From NCBI GenBank assembly GCA_007258455.2, contig VDFB02000003.1, positions 42,845,986 through 42,909,985 of the forward strand: DNA of 64,000 nt, read 5' to 3'. The notes under the pieces were generated by a model. The model was not told the origin of the DNA. It ran no database searches and saw only the letters and a program-made list of their open reading frames with translations. How positions within the stretch are numbered: the stretch's first letter is position 1; every line of letters begins with the position of its first letter. Origin of the DNA: Sequoia sempervirens (Eukaryota; Streptophyta; Pinopsida; Cupressales; Cupressaceae). Positions 60,755 through 64,000 of this stretch are shown here, piece by piece. Both the position numbers and the translations under genes were made by a program.

Positions 60755-62710
60755 ATGGCTCATAGAGTAGGAAGAGGAGGTGTAAGAATCCATCATGCAA
60801 CCCATGTTGTAGATCTAGTTAATATGTTGAGATTCACCCAAGATCAAGTTGAGGTCATCAAAACCACATAAAGAAGAGGTTTGCTAATGATGGAAGACAT
60901 GAACAATTATGAGAAGGAAGGTCATGATGTACAATGTGGTGTCATAGGTCCAAATTTAATGTTGAAAACATCACAACAAAGGAAATATTTACAACCACCT
61001 TGGTTAAGGCTAGGAGAAAACCAGGGTTTGATCTCCCAAACTACATGGGAATCTCAAACCTAGAAGAATTGATTGACTAGATCAATGAGTTTGAGAGAGT
61101 TTGAGTTTTTAAAGCAATTAAGGACTTTGATGCAATCAAATACGAAGGATTGAATGAAGGATTATCAAACATGCAACCCATTAAAAAATCACACAACAAA
61201 ACTCAATGAAATAGAAAAGCAAAAAAAGACCAATGCATGTGATGTATAATAAAAGTGGATTGTTAATATTACCTTCTCAAAGGATCTACTACAATCTCAA
61301 GTTCAAGATCTTCGGAGAAAAGCATTAATATGTAAGTTCTAGAATCAAATCTTAGATATAGAGACATTGAAAGATCTTTTATATGAAGAATGGGAAGGGG
61401 CTATGCAAATTTTTTATCTAGATCAAGCTAAAGGCATTTTTCTTGTACTTTTTGATAAGAAAGCTCATAGAGATAAAGTTTTCAAAGTAAAGTCCTGGAT
61501 TTTTGAAGGCTCTAGTTTGTGCATGCAATCATGGAAACCAAATTTTAGATTTGAACATTTTGTGCCTAAATTTGTTCCATCTTGGATACAACTGCATGCT
61601 TTAGCTCTGGAGTATAGAGAGCTAAAGCTAATAGAAATTCTAGAAAATCACATAGGTGTTGTCCTTAAGCATGATTTGACATTCTTTAGAAATCCTACAA
61701 AACCTATTAGGGTTTGTGTGTTAATAGATGTTACAAAACCCCTTCCAAGTCAAATTCATATTAATTCTAAGTATGGCAAGTGGGTTCAAGATATTATTGT
61801 GGAAACTCCAGAGAATGCATGCAAAATATGTCACTCCCTGGAGCACACAAAAACAACCTGTCAAGATTTGGGTAATTTTAAGGCACACTTAGACCAAGTG
61901 GAACCTCGGGAAGTTAAAATACAACGGTCAAATTCTCGCACTAAAAATGGAAATCTCATTCAATTTGTTGATAAGGGGCATTCAAAAACACTAAGAAACA
62001 AAGAAGTATTAACTAGACCTCTGATATCCAATGAAAGTGATGAACACATTGTGCAAAACAATAGGGTGGGTTTAAGCATCCCTTATGCCCCCTCTATCAC
62101 TCTCAAGTAGTTGAAAAATATTGTCAATAAATTGATGTTTGGGAGCTTCATTTAGATTACTCTCAATCCCATGTGTAATGTAAAGAAATGTTTTGCCTCA
62201 TTGAAGAACAATTATCATTTCCAATCACAACTGTTACTTGAGAATGGGCATAACCCACCTAATACAAATTTTGAGAAGGCTGCCACTAGCATTTCAAATT
62301 ATAAGTCTTCCCTGGATAAACTGGATGAACTAACTGAGAAACTTCTTTTTTCAATAGGTTAGACTTACTTGATGAGATAGCAAAGGATATAATGAATGAA
62401 GAGGATGATTATTTATCTACACAGATAGTGTCGTTTCTAATATCTAATGATCGGACCATAGAAAACAAGGATAATTTGAAAAAGGAGGCAGAGAAGGTAC
62501 AAGAGTTTGATTATTCACAAACTCTATCATTGTCACAAACGCCAATCTCTCAAATGACAGTTCAAAAACTCTCCAAGAAAAAGGGGTAGAAAGTCAAAGG
62601 TTGCTAAATTAAAAGAAGAAATTGATGTAGGGGTACAAACTAATATGGATGGAAATGTTTCAGTAAGTAAAAGACCGAGGAGAGCATGTTTCTCTCCTCA
62701 AGTACAATGA
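60755..62710 (+). pseudogene. LINE ORF1: DUF4283 protein with zinc knuckle
   Basis: The first good ATG (60755, MAHRVGRGGVRIHH) runs into TAA at 60869 and other breaks. The main open part is 61343-62110. Its nominal start at 61367 is TTG, so it is a fragment of a longer frame. DUF4283 motifs: GIFLVLFDKKAHRDKVFKVK, SWKPNFRFEHFVPKFVPSWI and PIRVCVLIDVTKPLP, then a knuckle CKICHSLEHTKTTC (61820-61861). After further frame changes the C-terminus is basic (SPRKRGRKSKVAKLKEE; SKRPRRACFSPQVQ), probably for nucleic-acid binding or nuclear import. The last codon CAA is followed by TGA at 62708-62710, which overlaps the ORF2 ATG. Confidence 0.75.
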
Positions 62711-64000
62711 AAGTTCTTTCCTAGAATGTTAGAGGCTTAAATGCCTCTAACAAGCATGCTCAAATCAAGCGTCAGTTGGATGCTTGTGGGGCAGACATAA
62801 TTTTGTTGCAAGAAACTAAAATATCACAAGAGACATATGAGGCATCAATTTAGGAATGGGGCAAATGGAAATCTATGCATGTCCTTGTTCAAGGGGCATC
62901 TAGAGGTCCAATAACCTTATGGAACTCAAAAACAGTCTCCATTGATTCCAATAAACAAGATCAAATTTGGCAGCTAATGAGAGTGGTAAGTTTTGACATT
63001 AGATTCTCATTATTGAATATTTATGGCCCAACATCCACTTCAGAAAAGAAAAAGTTATGAGATACTCTCACAAATGTTATTGAAGGGTTGGAAAAGGAAA
63101 AAGTGGTGTTGGTAGGAGACTTTAATGCAATAGTGTCATTGCACGAGAAGCAATGACGTATTTGTCTGCATCATAAAACAATGGAAGATTTTAGTTCTTT
63201 CATTTCAGACAATGCATTAAAAGGTTTCCTCCCTGTCAAAGGCAACTTCACTTGGACAAATCATAGGAAATACTTTTTGCAGATTGTAGAGTGTTTGGAA
63301 AAAAATTTAGCATCACAAGAATGGTTCTTAGGAACATATAATCTAATTTCAGAGATATTTCCCTTTGAAGGATCAAATCATTATGTAATATCATTAAACA
63401 TATCAAGGTTAAACACTCTGCCCAATCATAAGCCTTCTTTCAAGTTTGAAAAAATGTGGTTTAGGAACCCACATTTCTTACCCCTTCTTCATCAATGGTG
63501 GGTCAGTGTGCCTACACCAAAGGGTACAAAAATGTTTCAATTTTGCAAAAAATTGTAGCATGTTAAATAATAGATAAAAATTTGGAATGTCCAAGTTTTT
63601 AAGAACATTCTTGTGCAAAAAGAACAAGTTGTAAAGGAATTAGCAGAAATTCATGAACATATAATAGAGAAGGGGTTGGGTTTTGTCACATATGAAAAAT
63701 AGAAATTTTTGCAGTTGGTCTGGGAGGAATTAGGCAAATGGAAAGAAATTTATTAGAGATAGAAATCGAAGGAATTATGGCTAAAGGAAGGTGATCGAAA
63801 CACACAAAAAAATCATGCTTCTGCTCATATCAAAAGGGCAACACAATCAATTATTTCGATCCAAAGTGTTGCAACTAGAAATCAGATCACAAATGAAAAA
63901 GAAATACAGGAGGAAGGGGTAAATTTGTTTCAAAATATTCTAACTGCTCTTCGGGATAGGTTGTTATAGGTAGATCAGGTTGAGCAGATTTTAATGGATG
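62707..64000 (+). pseudogene. LINE ORF2, N-terminal endonuclease part
   Basis: ATG at 62707 (MKVLS, then TAG at 62722 where Trp is expected, NVRGLN). Apurinic-type endonuclease motifs follow: LLQETK (about 62803-62820), ITLWNS, LNIYGPT, LVGDFNAI, NFTWTN and GSNHYVISL. The last is the SDH motif with Asn for Asp (63376-63378). The linker GDRNTQKNHASAHIKRATQS, which precedes the RT domain in plant LINEs, is at about 63793-63852. The RT itself lies beyond the window. Several in-frame stops (for example near 62851, 63058 and 63154) make it a pseudogene. Confidence 0.8.

Larger units (their letters stand above)
60600..64000 (+). mobile_element. 5' part of a plus-strand LINE, cut by the window end
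   Basis: ORF1 with DUF4283 and CCHC knuckle is followed by an ORF2 endonuclease domain, the same plan as the LINE at 25183-33454 but divergent in sequence. The 5' border is only approximate; no target duplication can be tested because the 3' end is outside. Several stops and shifts show decay. Confidence 0.8.

Noticed and set aside
1..64000. CRISPR arrays, operons, tRNA or rRNA genes
   Set aside because: None seen. Tandem repeats here have no regular unique spacers, and no tRNA cloverleaf or rRNA core was recognised by eye; a tRNA or covariance-model scan was not possible.

Overview
The window looks like nuclear DNA of a large, repeat-rich plant genome, most likely a gymnosperm (conifer; Cupressaceae-like is my guess). 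The grounds are: AT-rich sequence; DUF4283-type LINE ORF1 proteins; LTR elements primed by initiator-Met-type sites; and a coiled-coil gag with four CCHC knuckles of a kind I associate with conifer elements. Only one host gene is visible: exon 1 of a minus-strand gene at 2486-2887, resembling the plant At5g41620 / BRANCHLESS TRICHOME-like family. Its first intron runs off the left edge. Almost everything else is transposable-element sequence, nested and decayed, with no open full-length element ORF.

Layout. 1-3.2 kb: host exon, intron and promoter. 4.65-5.5 kb: 3' LTR and internal remnant of a minus-strand Copia-like element (LTR-A). 5.5-9.9 kb: an older LTR-like repeat split by a 2.8 kb 5'-truncated LINE (6332-9145). 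11.3-18.9 kb: a minus-strand LTR element with two LTRs, PBS, PPT, a knuckle-type gag and a >1,000-codon second ORF, but no recognisable pol. 18.9-23.8 kb: remnants including a 5' LTR-A end with PBS and a second copy of the older LTR-like repeat. 24.1-24.7 kb: microsatellites arranged as a large inverted repeat. 25183-33454: a full-length minus-strand LINE bounded by a 10-bp direct repeat, with ORF1, ORF2 (endonuclease-RT-zinc-RNase H) and a third ORF. 35.4-46.6 kb: a 9.3 kb Gypsy-like non-autonomous element (36238-45529) inserted in an older LTR-like sequence, then an inverted relative of its LTR (to 47745). 47.7-60.5 kb: mostly unassigned AT-rich DNA holding a 30-bp palindrome with a 46-bp minisatellite, a 417-bp MITE and a three-copy array of ~590-600 bp units. 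60.6 kb to the end: the 5' part of a plus-strand LINE.

The best candidate for something undescribed is the LINE architecture. Two divergent LINE copies both carry, after RNase H, a third ORF with the same conserved domain, overlapping the ORF2 stop in the same relative frame. The non-autonomous LTR element at 11.3-18.9 kb carries a large extra ORF whose N-terminal domain has a loosely similar pattern. A second unusual structure is the Gypsy-like LTR, which packs about ten successive AT-rich stem-loops plus a hairpin carrying the TATA box. Element ORFs are broken by frameshifts and by stops that are often TAG in place of an expected CAG, as C-to-T decay would produce.
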